A DNA stretch of 64,000 bases from an uncultured SAR116 cluster alpha proteobacterium (GCA_902558885.1 CACEFQ010000006.1:1-64000), one strand, 5' to 3'. Positions 8,870 through 17,531 are shown, counted from the first letter of the stretch. Numbers and translations: made by a program. The notes: generated by a model from the sequence alone, not told the origin.

Positions 8870-9789
8870 AATTTATTATCATTTTCTTTCATAAATTCTT
8901 TTATTAAGTTTATTAAAAGTTCTGGTTCATCCTCTTGAGAATAATGACCAGCATTTGGCATTTCAACTACCTTTGAACCAGGGAAAAGAGATTTAAAGTC
9001 TCTTATAGCATAATCTGGTTCAATTGCTTTATCTTTCATTCCATAAGCCAAAATAGCTGGTTTCGAACATAAAGACTTAAGGTCACCTTGTTTAATACCT
9101 TCTACAATATAAGGTACAATCCTATTTAAAAGAGCATCTAATGGGAAATTAATAGCTCCTTTACAACTTGCTCTATCGGGAAACTGAGATGAATAAGCAT
9201 TAATCCACGTTTCATTAATAATATTATTATTTGTAAAGTTAGGTATCTTCATAACAGAAAGTAGTGTAGACCCAAGTTCACCCAAAATACCTTCTAATGT
9301 TTTGTCTTGATAATGTTTGTTTATCCATTGAAACCAAGGAGATAAATTCTTTGGCCTTTCTTCTTTGCTATATCCAAATAAGGTATTAATTAAAACAAAA
9401 CTATTTACCTTATTAACGTTTCTTATCGAATAAGCAGCTGTTATTGGACCACCCCAATCTTGACCAACAAATGTGATATTATTTAATTTTAAATAGTCTA
9501 TCAATCTACTCAAATTTTCTACATGAGTTTTTAGAGTATATTCCTTATTTTGCGGAGTTTCTGATTTACCAAAGCCCATCATATCCGGAACAACAACCCT
9601 GTATGATTTTGATAATTCAGGTATGAATTTTCTATATAAATACCCCCAGGTAGGTTCACCATGAAGAAGTATAATTGGATTAGCCTTTCTTGGCCCCTCA
9701 TCTACATAATGCTGTAGAAAACCATTACCATGAAAAAAGTTAGGTAGAAATGGCCATGTTCCTTCAAACGTTTCTGATTCTTTTATCAT
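8866..9789 (-). CDS. Haloalkane dehalogenase-like alpha/beta hydrolase
   Basis: A 307-aa alpha/beta-hydrolase. It closely follows the subfamily I haloalkane dehalogenase plan (DhlA): H43-G-E-P-T-W48 oxyanion loop, nucleophile D111 followed by W112 in GQDWGGP, acid D253 in GMKDK, and base H282 in NAGHYSQED. Trp112 after the nucleophile is the usual halide-stabilising residue. Known enzymes hydrolyse a carbon-halogen bond to an alcohol and halide. Whether the second halide-binding residue exists in the cap domain cannot be judged by eye, so an epoxide hydrolase or esterase role stays possible. AAGG 7 nt before the ATG supports the start. Confidence 0.75.
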   Translation of the reverse strand: MIKESETFEGTWPFLPNFFHGNGFLQHYVDEGPRKANPIILLHGEPTWGYLYRKFIPELSKSYRVVVPDMMGFGKSETPQNKEYTLKTHVENLSRLIDYLKLNNITFVGQDWGGPITAAYSIRNVNKVNSFVLINTLFGYSKEERPKNLSPWFQWINKHYQDKTLEGILGELGSTLLSVMKIPNFTNNNIINETWINAYSSQFPDRASCKGAINFPLDALLNRIVPYIVEGIKQGDLKSLCSKPAILAYGMKDKAIEPDYAIRDFKSLFPGSKVVEMPNAGHYSQEDEPELLINLIKEFMKENDNKL

Positions 9790-9812
9790 ATATAAACCTT
9801 CCTGGAAGCAAT

Positions 9813-10124
9813 CTACATTTCTGTGCTTGTGGCCTCTTTTTCATAAGTAAAAGTACAAACACCAACAAAATTATTTTCTTTAAAAACCAAACTTCCTTTT
9901 AGATCAGCAATAATATTTAAATAATTAGACTCAAAACTTTTCAATGCGTCTGGATTTTCAAATTTTATGGAAACATTTAGATCGCCAGATTGACTTATGA
10001 AAATATTAAGACCTACAATATTATATTCACTTATTTTTGAACCAAACTTTTCAGAGCAAAATGAGGCTGCCAACTTTGCTTCACTTATAGATGTAAATTT
10101 AAAATTTAAAATTTTGCCAAACAT
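9813..10124 (-). CDS. Small protein of unknown function
   Basis: A 103-aa soluble protein I do not recognise. It has an alternating strand/helix pattern, with one helix near residues 12-27 and possible strands near 34-39, 48-54 and 80-94, which could fit a ferredoxin-like or dimeric alpha+beta barrel fold. It starts 2 nt after the stop of the GAF-domain gene and ends 23 nt before the dehalogenase-like gene, so it is part of that minus-strand run. No signal peptide or membrane segment is seen. Confidence 0.6.
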   Translation of the reverse strand: MFGKILNFKFTSISEAKLAASFCSEKFGSKISEYNIVGLNIFISQSGDLNVSIKFENPDALKSFESNYLNIIADLKGSLVFKENNFVGVCTFTYEKEATSTEM

Positions 10125-10126
10125 TT

Positions 10127-10939
10127 TTAACCTTTAATTAGATCTAACATATTCATAAGTTGTTCATTGTCAGATGAAAGATTTTTAATACGTTTTAATA
10201 TTCCTATGTTGAGGTTTAATTCTGATTTTAAAATTTTTCCTTCTGAAGATAATTCTAGAATATCATTTTTTTTATGCGCAATACCAGATTGTATTAAAAA
10301 ATCTTCATCATCTTTAGAAATCTGTTCATTTATAAAAAATTTTAAAATTGTGATTACTTCTGTTATTTGAAGGTTTTGAAAATTTCCAATTAGTTTGTTT
10401 AATATATTAATTACAGATTCAGCTGTGCCTTTTCTTTGGTTAACTTGTACTTCTAGTTGGTAAGACAACTTCGAAGCCAAACCTTTTAATAATTTAATTT
10501 TGTTTTTTGTTAATCTTCTTACTCTATTATCACTTACACATAATGTTCCAAGAGTATAACCATCTGAAGTAGTAACAGGAAATGCTGCATAGAACTTTAC
10601 ACCAAAATCAACAACAGCTGGGTGGTTCTTAAAACGATAATCAATAGTCATGTCATTGATGATTAAGGGTTCTGTTTTTTCAATTGCAAATTGACAAAGT
10701 GTTTGGTTTCTTGGCATTTCCATTGGTACTTCATCTGGAAAACCATCTCTAGCTAAAACAAACTGTTTTTCACTATCTATAACTCCCGTCCAACTAACTG
10801 GACAACCAGTTATTTCTTTAGCAAGAAAACAATAAATATCATATAACTCTGCTTTATTTTCATCTAACACACCAGTTCTTTGAACTGCTTTAACCCTAAG
10901 TGCATCATTGGAAGGTATATTCGCTGGTTTAAAATTCAT
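10127..10939 (-). CDS. GAF domain-containing protein
   Basis: A 270-aa cytoplasmic protein. Residues about 20-165 form a GAF domain with the blocks LAKEITGCPVSWTGVID, RNQTLCQFAIEKTEPLIINDM and KFYAAFPVTTSDGYTLGTLCVSD, typical of stand-alone sensory GAF proteins in proteobacteria. The remaining 100 residues are helical with no recognised output domain (no GGDEF, kinase or HTH). It probably binds a small ligand and acts by protein contact. It is the first gene of the run down to DUF952 at 8522. Confidence 0.75.
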   Translation of the reverse strand: MNFKPANIPSNDALRVKAVQRTGVLDENKAELYDIYCFLAKEITGCPVSWTGVIDSEKQFVLARDGFPDEVPMEMPRNQTLCQFAIEKTEPLIINDMTIDYRFKNHPAVVDFGVKFYAAFPVTTSDGYTLGTLCVSDNRVRRLTKNKIKLLKGLASKLSYQLEVQVNQRKGTAESVINILNKLIGNFQNLQITEVITILKFFINEQISKDDEDFLIQSGIAHKKNDILELSSEGKILKSELNLNIGILKRIKNLSSDNEQLMNMLDLIKG

Positions 10940-11069
10940 TTAGCATACTTTATTTTTCATTAGAATTTTGAAATCGTAGTTTATACTAACTTTACAATTT
11001 CCATTCATCAAGTATCACTTATTATTAAATTAATGAAAATACTATAATGATTGATAAATTAACTAAATT

Positions 11070-12281
11070 TTAAAATTCAAATATAAGCAAGTAGCCATAA
11101 CTAACAATTATTGCTGGAAAAGCTGAGTAAATTGTAGCTATTACAGCGGCTTTAGGATGCAATGCAATTGCAGGAAACAATGCATCACCGTCATTTGAAA
11201 TTGCGTTACCTATTTGTGCAGATAACGGTATTATGCCATTTAAGTATAGAGTAGTAACCAATATTTGCGGTCCACAGCCAGGTAAAAAACCTATCAGTAT
11301 AGCAATTAATGGAATGAATATATAATATGATTTGAAGATGGTTTCTAAATTTAAACCTCCAAAATGAACAGTTAATTCATAAGCAAGGAAAGCTAAAATC
11401 ACCCAACCTGTTATAAAATTGGTATCTGAAACAGTTCTTCTAATTATCTTTTCATCAGATCCTGAGGGGCTATACTTGTAACCACTAATAATTGGTATAA
11501 TCCACATAATAAAACACAAAGAGCCTGCAAAAAATCCAAAAAATGTTATTGGATTTTCAATAAAATTATTTGAAAAATAGGCATCAAGATCAATTTGAAA
11601 AGCTGATAAAATTCCAAAAATCATGCCTGGTATAATTAGGACTAGCCAGATTAAATCTAAAGTTTTTGATGTCTTATACTTTGATGGTTTACAATTTAAT
11701 CTAATCAAGTCACAACCATTCATCTTCATGAAACTTTTCCCATGAATTGAATTAACTAGTAAACCGGATACATATCCTACAAAAAAACCAATTAATAGAA
11801 TTAATAATCCAGTTACTGGTTCTCTTGCGATTAATAGAAAAGCGGCATCACCCATTGTGGCAGTCAAAGCTGCAACAACAGATCCAAAAGATGCTTTGCC
11901 TCTTGAGTATTGAGTTAAAACAATAATTGCTCCGCCACAGCCGGGGAGAGCTCCAAGAAAGGAACTTATGAATACTTCTAATTTTGGTCTATTTAAAAGA
12001 ATATTTTTTACATCAATTTTTAGAAACTTCTCTAATGTAAAAAAAAGTAATAATGTTCCAGCCACAAAACTAGTAACACCTATATAAGCATCAGAGACTG
12101 ATGATTTTATAATTTTCCATGTCTGATTATCCATATTAAAAAACAGGTAAACTCCAACAAATAAAAACAAATAACTAAATATCTGCTGATACCTAATAAT
12201 AAATGGGTATATGGCGGCTTGTGATGAGTTATAATTCATAATTTTACTATAAAAGTTGTTAACACATCCTATATTGCACAT
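11070..12281 (-). CDS. Putative manganese/heavy-metal exporter, ArsP_2-like
   Basis: A polytopic inner-membrane protein (403 aa from this start, about 10 hydrophobic segments) with two related halves. Each carries a GCG motif: LPGCGGAIIVLTQYSRGKASFG in the first and LPGCGPQILVTTLYLNG in the second, followed by a GDA motif (MGDAAF and DGDALF). This is the form of the putative manganese transporter / ArsP_2 10-TM family. The start is uncertain: the ATG at 12281 has no ribosome site, and the ATG at 12239 (residue 15) is equally possible. A perfect 28-bp palindrome lies 24 nt upstream. Metal choice is inferred from the family. Confidence 0.7.
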   Translation of the reverse strand: MCNIGCVNNFYSKIMNYNSSQAAIYPFIIRYQQIFSYLFLFVGVYLFFNMDNQTWKIIKSSVSDAYIGVTSFVAGTLLLFFTLEKFLKIDVKNILLNRPKLEVFISSFLGALPGCGGAIIVLTQYSRGKASFGSVVAALTATMGDAAFLLIAREPVTGLLILLIGFFVGYVSGLLVNSIHGKSFMKMNGCDLIRLNCKPSKYKTSKTLDLIWLVLIIPGMIFGILSAFQIDLDAYFSNNFIENPITFFGFFAGSLCFIMWIIPIISGYKYSPSGSDEKIIRRTVSDTNFITGWVILAFLAYELTVHFGGLNLETIFKSYYIFIPLIAILIGFLPGCGPQILVTTLYLNGIIPLSAQIGNAISNDGDALFPAIALHPKAAVIATIYSAFPAIIVSYGYLLIFEF

Positions 12282-12304
12282 GACATTAATAACGTCAACA
12301 CACT

Positions 12305-12332
12305 AATAATATTAGCCATGGCTAATATTATT
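12305..12332. promoter_or_regulatory. Perfect 28-bp palindrome, probable operator
   Basis: Both arms read AATAATATTAGCCA with no mismatch and no loop, centred between 12318 and 12319 (CCATGG core). It lies in the gap between the divergent exporter and esterase genes. A TTGACG that could be a -35 element for the exporter starts 7 nt away on the minus strand (12293-12298). The position and perfect symmetry suit a dimeric regulator, and the exporter's family suggests a metal-responsive one; the regulator is not in the window. A role as transcription terminator is unlikely because both flanking genes start here. Confidence 0.6.
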
Positions 12333-12422
12333 GATTTTATAAAATATATTAAGATTTAAAAAATATGATTTAAAATAAATATTATTATGGTTATAAATAT
12401 ATTTAGTAAAAAGAGAAACCAC

Positions 12423-13376
12423 ATGCAAATTGACAAAGATACACAAGCTTTAATTAATGAACGTATAAATAATAATGCACCTGCTCTAGAGAGTTTTACT
12501 CCACAAGAGCTTAGAGCTTTAAGAGCAAAAATGGCAGAAACTCCTAAAGAGTTGAAAGTAGATATAACAGATGTAGAAGATTTCTCAGTTAGTGGCACTC
12601 TTGGAACTATTCCACTAAGAAAATATTTTAACAAATCTTCTCATAACACTAATAACGATAAGTTACCTTTAATAATATATTTTCATGGTGGCGGTTTTGT
12701 AATGGGCGATCTTGAAAGTCATGATTTAGTCTGCAGGCATCTTTGCAAGCAAACTAATGCAATAATAATTGCAGTTGATTATAAGCTTGCTCCTGAATAT
12801 AAATTTCCATCTCAAATTACTGAGACAAAAGATGCAATCACAGAAATTATAAATAAATCAAATGAACTTAAAATTGACAAAAATAAAATCATTTTGTCCG
12901 GAGATAGTGCCGGTGGTGCTTTAGCAACTGTTGGCACAATTATGTCAAGAGATAAAATCATACCAACAGTGCATGGTCAAATATTAGTTTATCCTTGGGT
13001 AGATATGACTATGTGTAGAAGATCCATGGATATAGAACTTGAAGGAATGATCCTTAATAAAAAAACTATAGAATATTTTGTGAATCATTATCTAAATTCT
13101 TATGAGGAACAGGTTGATTGGAGAGCATCACCAATTTTAACACCTAACTTAGCAAACATGCCACCAACTTATATTTTTGGAGCTGGCCTAGACCCTTTAG
13201 TTGACGAAGGTGAAGCATATAAAAGAAGGCTTATGTCTTTTGGAAATGAAGTTCATTATCGTCTCTTTCCAGGTCAAATGCACGCTTTTGTTAGCAATTC
13301 TGTACAACTACCAACTGCTCTAATATGTATAAAAGAAATGAGTGAGGCTGCTAATACAATCTTTTCAAAACTTTAA
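12423..13376 (+). CDS. Alpha/beta hydrolase, HSL-type esterase/lipase
   Basis: About 317 aa, family of hormone-sensitive-lipase-like esterases. It has the oxyanion motif HGGGFVMGD, the nucleophile motif GDSAGG, an acid in DPLVDEGEAY and a C-terminal His in GQMHAF. It hydrolyses carboxylic esters; the natural substrate is unknown. I choose the ATG at 12423 (MQIDKDTQALI) because homologues begin with such a sequence; an in-frame ATG at 12387 would add 12 residues without homologous character. It is read away from the exporter and shares the palindrome-bearing gap. Confidence 0.85.
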   Translation: MQIDKDTQALINERINNNAPALESFTPQELRALRAKMAETPKELKVDITDVEDFSVSGTLGTIPLRKYFNKSSHNTNNDKLPLIIYFHGGGFVMGDLESHDLVCRHLCKQTNAIIIAVDYKLAPEYKFPSQITETKDAITEIINKSNELKIDKNKIILSGDSAGGALATVGTIMSRDKIIPTVHGQILVYPWVDMTMCRRSMDIELEGMILNKKTIEYFVNHYLNSYEEQVDWRASPILTPNLANMPPTYIFGAGLDPLVDEGEAYKRRLMSFGNEVHYRLFPGQMHAFVSNSVQLPTALICIKEMSEAANTIFSKL

Positions 13377-13456
13377 ATAATACCGAATGATCATGGTTAA
13401 GCCAAATTCAAAATTATGATTTTAAAACTTAAAATTTACAATAATTTTAGATATGA

Positions 13457-14596
13457 TTATTTAGGAGTATAAATATTATCTCTATTTAAATCATGTATAT
13501 CTCTTCTACCACATAAAGCCATTGTCATATCTGTTTCAGTTTTAATGATGTTAAGAGCTTTTGATACACCTTCTTTTCCAAGCGCTCCTAAACCATACAA
13601 AAATGCTCTGCCAATATAGGTACCCTTGGCACCTAAACACATAGCTTTAACAACATCTTGACCAGATCTAATACCACCGTCTATATGAACTTCAACTAGT
13701 TTTCCAACTTTATCTACTATTTCAGGTAAAATATTTATAGTAGAGGACGCTCCATCAAGCTGTCTTCCTCCATGATTAGAAACAATTATAGCGTCAGCTC
13801 CTGTTTTGGATGCTAATAGAGCATCTTCGGAATCTAAAATGCCTTTAATTATTAATTTGCCACCCCATCTCTTTCTAATCCAATCTACTTCTTTCCAATC
13901 AAGTTTTTGATCAAACTGAGTGCTTATCCAAGAACCCAAAGATCTTACGTCTTTTATTCCTTCAACATGACCTACAATATTACCAAAAAAATGATTTTTA
14001 GTTGTTAGCATTCTTAAACACCACATAGGCCTAGTTAATACTTGATATATATGTTTAGGAATTAATTTGGGTGGCGTTGATAATCCATTTCTTAAATCTT
14101 TGTGCCTTTGGCCTAAAAGTTGTAAATCAAGTGTTAAAACTAAAGCACTACATCTAGCATCTTTGGCTCTGTCAATAAGACGTTCCATGAATTTTTTATC
14201 TTTCATAACATAAAGCTGAAACCAAAATGGTTTTTTTGTTTTTTCTGCAACTGCTTCAATAGAACAAACACTCATTGTTGATAAAGTGTAAGGAATACCA
14301 AACTCTTCTGCTGCTTGTGCTGCTAATATTTCTCCATCTGCTCTTTGCATTCCTGTCAAACCTGTTGGAGCTATTGCTACTGGCATTGAAACAGTTTGAT
14401 TAATCATCTTAGTTTCAAGAGTTCTATTTGACATATCAATAGCAACTCTTTGCCTAAGTTTAATCTTTTGAAAATCAGAAACATTTTCATTGTATGTTGA
14501 TTCAGTCCATGAACCAGAATTTACATAGTCAAAAAACATTTTTGGAACACGTTTTTTTGCTAATGTTTCTAAATCTTTAATTTCTAAAATTTGCAT
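13457..14596 (-). CDS. FMN-dependent alpha-hydroxy acid dehydrogenase (L-lactate dehydrogenase type)
   Basis: A 379-aa TIM-barrel flavoenzyme of the LldD/glycolate-oxidase family. It shows the N-terminal DYVNSGSWTE block, PVAIAPTGLTGM (FMN contacts), FQLYVMKD, the active-site SNHGGRQLDG with the catalytic His, and the FMN phosphate-binding VHIDGGIRSGQDVVKA. It oxidises L-2-hydroxy acids such as lactate to 2-oxo acids and passes electrons to quinone or oxygen. Substrate specificity within the family cannot be fixed. AGGA lies in front of the ATG. Confidence 0.85.
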   Translation of the reverse strand: MQILEIKDLETLAKKRVPKMFFDYVNSGSWTESTYNENVSDFQKIKLRQRVAIDMSNRTLETKMINQTVSMPVAIAPTGLTGMQRADGEILAAQAAEEFGIPYTLSTMSVCSIEAVAEKTKKPFWFQLYVMKDKKFMERLIDRAKDARCSALVLTLDLQLLGQRHKDLRNGLSTPPKLIPKHIYQVLTRPMWCLRMLTTKNHFFGNIVGHVEGIKDVRSLGSWISTQFDQKLDWKEVDWIRKRWGGKLIIKGILDSEDALLASKTGADAIIVSNHGGRQLDGASSTINILPEIVDKVGKLVEVHIDGGIRSGQDVVKAMCLGAKGTYIGRAFLYGLGALGKEGVSKALNIIKTETDMTMALCGRRDIHDLNRDNIYTPK

Positions 14597-14693
14597 TAAA
14601 TCTTCCTATTATTTCTTATATACATTATTAAATAAAATATAACAAAACTCAATAATGCAGTTGTGATAAGATTTTTTTATATTGGAGGAAATA

Positions 14694-15017
14694 TTGAAAA
14701 TTTTTGAATTAAGAACTTATACATTACATGTTGGTAAATTATCATCAGCTATAAAAATTTATGAAGATTTAGGCTGGCCAGCTTTAAAAAAATATAAGGA
14801 TAATATTATAAGATATTACATTGGTGATGTAGGTGCATTAAATCAAATAATTCACGTATGGCAATTCGAAGATGATAATAGTAGAAGAGAATTGTGGAAA
14901 ACTATATATAGTGATAAAGATTTTATAAAATTTGCCTCAAAGTTTAGACCACTTGTTTTAACACAAGAAAATAAAATAATGACAGCTGCTCCATGGACAC
15001 CTTATGAAACTACTTAG
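14694..15017 (+). CDS. NIPSNAP family protein
   Basis: About 107 aa. The pattern FELRTYTLHVGKL at the start, followed by Y-x-GDVGALNQIIHVWQF, is the NIPSNAP signature (dimeric alpha+beta barrel). The function of bacterial members is unclear; they often sit beside catabolic dehydrogenases. The start is the TTG at 14694, 5 nt after GGAGG at 14684-14688; reading from an earlier in-frame TTG (14682) would translate the ribosome site. It ends 9 nt before the dehydrogenase gene, so the two form an operon. Confidence 0.8.
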   Translation: MKIFELRTYTLHVGKLSSAIKIYEDLGWPALKKYKDNIIRYYIGDVGALNQIIHVWQFEDDNSRRELWKTIYSDKDFIKFASKFRPLVLTQENKIMTAAPWTPYETT

Positions 15018-15026
15018 GAAGATATA

Positions 15027-16097
15027 ATGAAAAAAAACAAATATAATATTGCCGTAATACCTGGTGATGGCATTGGTACAGAGGTTATGCCAGAAGCTCT
15101 AAAAGTATTGAATATAGTTTCAAACAGATATGGTATTAATCTACAATTTGATCACTTTGACTTTAGCTCTTATGAATATTATTCAAAAAACGGGCAAATG
15201 ATGCCAGACAATTGGAAAGAACAAATTGGAGAACACGATGCTTTATTTTTTGGATCAGTAGGTTGGCCTGAAAAAATCCCTGATCATGTTTCGTTATGGG
15301 GATCTTTATTAAAGTTTAGAAGAGAGTTTGATCAATATATTAACCTTAGACCAGTCAAATTAATGCCTGGAGTTCCCTCTCCTCTTGCAAATAGAAAACC
15401 AGGGGATATAGATTTTTATATTATTAGAGAAAATACTGAAGGAGAGTACTCTTCCATAGGTGGAAAAATGTTTCCGGATACTGAAAGAGAAATTGTAATG
15501 CAAGAAACTATTATGTCACGAGTGGGCGTAGATAGAGTTCTTAAATTTGCATTTGAATTAGCAAATAAAACAGAAAAAAAACATTTAACATCTGCTACAA
15601 AATCCAATGGCATTTCAATAACCATGCCCTATTGGGATGAGAGAGTAGAGGAAATGGCAAAGCAATATTCTGATGTTAAATGGGATAAATTTCATATTGA
15701 TATACTTTGTGCACATTTTGTACTTAACCCTGATAAATTTAATGTTGTGGTAGCTTCAAATTTGTTTGGTGATATTCTATCAGATTTAGGACCTGCTTGT
15801 ACTGGCACAATAGGTATTGCTCCATCTGGCAATATCAACCCTGAGAAAAAATTTCCATCATTATTTGAACCAGTTCATGGATCTGCGCCAGATATTGCTG
15901 GACAAGGAATTGCCAATCCTGTTGGTCAAATTTGGGCAGGCGCAATGATGCTTGAATATCTTGGATTTAAAAAAGCATCAGAACATATTGTTAAAGCAAT
16001 AGAAGAAGTTTTAGAAAAAGAAGAATATAGAACTTGCGATTTAGGAGGAAAAGCAAATACTATTAGTTGTGGATCGGCGATAGCAGATGCAATTTAA
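15027..16097 (+). CDS. Tartrate/D-malate dehydrogenase-type oxidative decarboxylase
   Basis: A 356-aa member of the isocitrate/isopropylmalate dehydrogenase family, closest by eye to TtuC/DmlA. Diagnostic parts are AVIPGDGIGTEVMPEAL at the start, RRE-like substrate segment FRREFDQYINLRPV, IRENTEGEYSSIGG, the Mg-binding NLFGDILSDLGP and the NAD site HGSAPDIAGQGIANP. Such enzymes oxidise D-malate, tartrate or similar 2-hydroxy diacids with NAD. AGGAAG precedes the ATG. With NIPSNAP it forms a small catabolic operon; glycerate produced from tartrate could feed the kinase at 5.5 kb. Confidence 0.8.
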   Translation: MKKNKYNIAVIPGDGIGTEVMPEALKVLNIVSNRYGINLQFDHFDFSSYEYYSKNGQMMPDNWKEQIGEHDALFFGSVGWPEKIPDHVSLWGSLLKFRREFDQYINLRPVKLMPGVPSPLANRKPGDIDFYIIRENTEGEYSSIGGKMFPDTEREIVMQETIMSRVGVDRVLKFAFELANKTEKKHLTSATKSNGISITMPYWDERVEEMAKQYSDVKWDKFHIDILCAHFVLNPDKFNVVVASNLFGDILSDLGPACTGTIGIAPSGNINPEKKFPSLFEPVHGSAPDIAGQGIANPVGQIWAGAMMLEYLGFKKASEHIVKAIEEVLEKEEYRTCDLGGKANTISCGSAIADAI

Positions 16098-16100
16098 AAT

Positions 16101-16859
16101 TCAAGAGTTTAGTTTCTGCCTTAATTTTTGCATACCACCAATCCACCTAGAATAATTATTAGCTTTATTTTGAAAGTAACCTAAAACCTGGTCATGTGGT
16201 GAAATAAGAAAAGTTTCTTCTTTAATAGCATTTATGACGTCTAAAGCTACCTGAGTTGGTTTCATCATTCCATCAAGCGCTGAAACCTCTTTTTCTCTGC
16301 CCATTGTCATGGCTGTCTCTACAGCCTGAGGACATAAGATTGAAACTCCTATACCTTGCTTTCCATAGGTAATCGCAATCCATTCAGCAAATCCTATAGC
16401 AGCATGCTTAGTAGTTGAATATGTAACAGAATCTATATGGCTAAGCAAACCTGCTGCAGATGATGTGTTTACAAAATATCCACTACCTCTTTTTAACATT
16501 TCAGGTATTAGTTTTTTTGCTGCAAAAACATGAGACATCACGTGCAGATTCCAGTTTTTATTCCAATCTTCTCTGGATGTCTGTTCGTTACCTAAACTTA
16601 ATATTCCAGCGTTAGAGCAGAAAATATCAATAAGACCAAAATCATGATTAATTTCATCGATAATTTTAGTTAATTCCTTTTCATTCGTTACATCACAAAC
16701 TTTAGAAATTAATTTATTGCTTCCTGACTCAAAATTATCAAAATTTATATCAAGTACTATTACAACTTTTGCATTTTCATTTATAAAAGTCGTTGCTAAG
16801 GCTTGACCAATACCGCCTGATCCGCCAGTAACAACAATAACTTTGTTTTCTATTTCCAA
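16101..16859 (-). CDS. Short-chain dehydrogenase/reductase (SDR)
   Basis: A 252-aa classical SDR. The cofactor motif TGGSGGIGQA (about 11-20) and an acidic residue at the end of strand 2 (LDIN) suggest NAD(H) preference. The NAG motif (SNAGIL), catalytic Ser in NTSSAAG and YSTTKHA (Tyr-x3-Lys) are all present, so it should be active. The reading frame opens with TTG at 16859, with no ATG before the cofactor motif, so a TTG start is assumed. It lies 17 nt after the HTH-regulator gene and converges on the dehydrogenase gene with a 3-nt gap. Substrate unknown. Confidence 0.8.
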   Translation of the reverse strand: MEIENKVIVVTGGSGGIGQALATTFINENAKVVIVLDINFDNFESGSNKLISKVCDVTNEKELTKIIDEINHDFGLIDIFCSNAGILSLGNEQTSREDWNKNWNLHVMSHVFAAKKLIPEMLKRGSGYFVNTSSAAGLLSHIDSVTYSTTKHAAIGFAEWIAITYGKQGIGVSILCPQAVETAMTMGREKEVSALDGMMKPTQVALDVINAIKEETFLISPHDQVLGYFQNKANNYSRWIGGMQKLRQKLNS

Positions 16860-16876
16860 ATTTCAAACCTAGTGTT

Positions 16877-17338
16877 TTATTTTTGTTTTTCTATTATATC
16901 AAGAAAACGCCCTAAATCTTTAACTTCTTTAACATTAAAAACTTCTGCCAGAAACTTATTATTTTCCTCACTAGGACTAAACTTAACACCCTCTTTTTTT
17001 GAATAAATAACCCAATTATTTTTTTCTAGTTTTTTTACATGTCTTCTAACAGTTTCTATACTTAACGAAGTTAATGATGATATAAGAGTATAAGTTAAAA
17101 CACTACGTGTCTTGAACCCAGTTTTAGTTAATTGAAACCATAGTTCTACCGCTTCCTCTCTTATTTTAGACTCAGCTTGATCTGTCATTACTAAAATATG
17201 ATGCCAAGCAATAACTTGAAAAATTAAATAAGCGTTTCCACTACCCCAAGTTTCAACTGCAAGTTTTGATCTGCTAATTTCAAAAGAAAGAAAATGATGC
17301 CAAACTGCAACGAAATTTTGTTGCAAAAAATTTTCCAT
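16877..17338 (-). CDS. Winged-helix DNA-binding protein, uncharacterised
   Basis: About 153 aa. The C-terminal half carries a helix-turn-helix with the pattern SSLTSLSIETVRRHVKKLEK followed by a wing (NWVIYSKKEGV), as in MarR/GntR-like winged helices. The N-terminal 80 residues are helical and aromatic-rich, probably a dimerisation or sensing part. I start at the ATG 17338; a TTG 12 nt upstream is less likely. It precedes an SDR gene and may regulate it, the divergent region, or itself through the palindrome at 17517. Not assigned to a known family. Confidence 0.7.
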   Translation of the reverse strand: MENFLQQNFVAVWHHFLSFEISRSKLAVETWGSGNAYLIFQVIAWHHILVMTDQAESKIREEAVELWFQLTKTGFKTRSVLTYTLISSLTSLSIETVRRHVKKLEKNNWVIYSKKEGVKFSPSEENNKFLAEVFNVKEVKDLGRFLDIIEKQK

Positions 17339-17431
17339 TTTATTTTGCAAAAATGATCTCCCAACTAGTTTTTTTAGCTTAAGACAAAGCTTGAAAAATA
17401 TCTAGATAGAAATTATTATCATGTTAATGAA

Positions 17432-17472
17432 GTGAACTCAGTAATGCTAGTTGGAAAATTAACTGAGTTCAC
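17432..17472. repeat. Inverted repeat, 11-bp arms, 19-nt loop
   Basis: GTGAACTCAGT (17432-17442) is repeated perfectly in reverse complement as ACTGAGTTCAC (17462-17472). It lies in the 300-nt non-coding gap upstream of the winged-helix gene. There is no T-run on either side, so a rho-independent terminator is unlikely. A paired operator or a small structured RNA are possible. Confidence 0.5.
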
Positions 17473-17516
17473 AATCGTAAATAAATTTAATTTTGATTTT
17501 AAATCAAGAATATGTA

Positions 17517-17531
17517 TTCACGTAACGTGAA
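17517..17531. promoter_or_regulatory. Palindrome TTCACGTAACGTGAA, possible operator
   Basis: Perfect 7-bp arms around a single central A. It is 179 nt upstream of the winged-helix gene and 122 nt upstream of the small gene before pal. Flanking TGTA on the left and ACA on the right extend the symmetry with one gap. It looks like a dimeric regulator site; the binding protein is not known, and the neighbouring winged-helix protein is only a candidate. Confidence 0.4.

Noticed and set aside
12282-12386. yybP-ykoY manganese riboswitch before the exporter
   Set aside because: The gap before the exporter is short and lacks the paired loops of that riboswitch; only the palindrome is seen.
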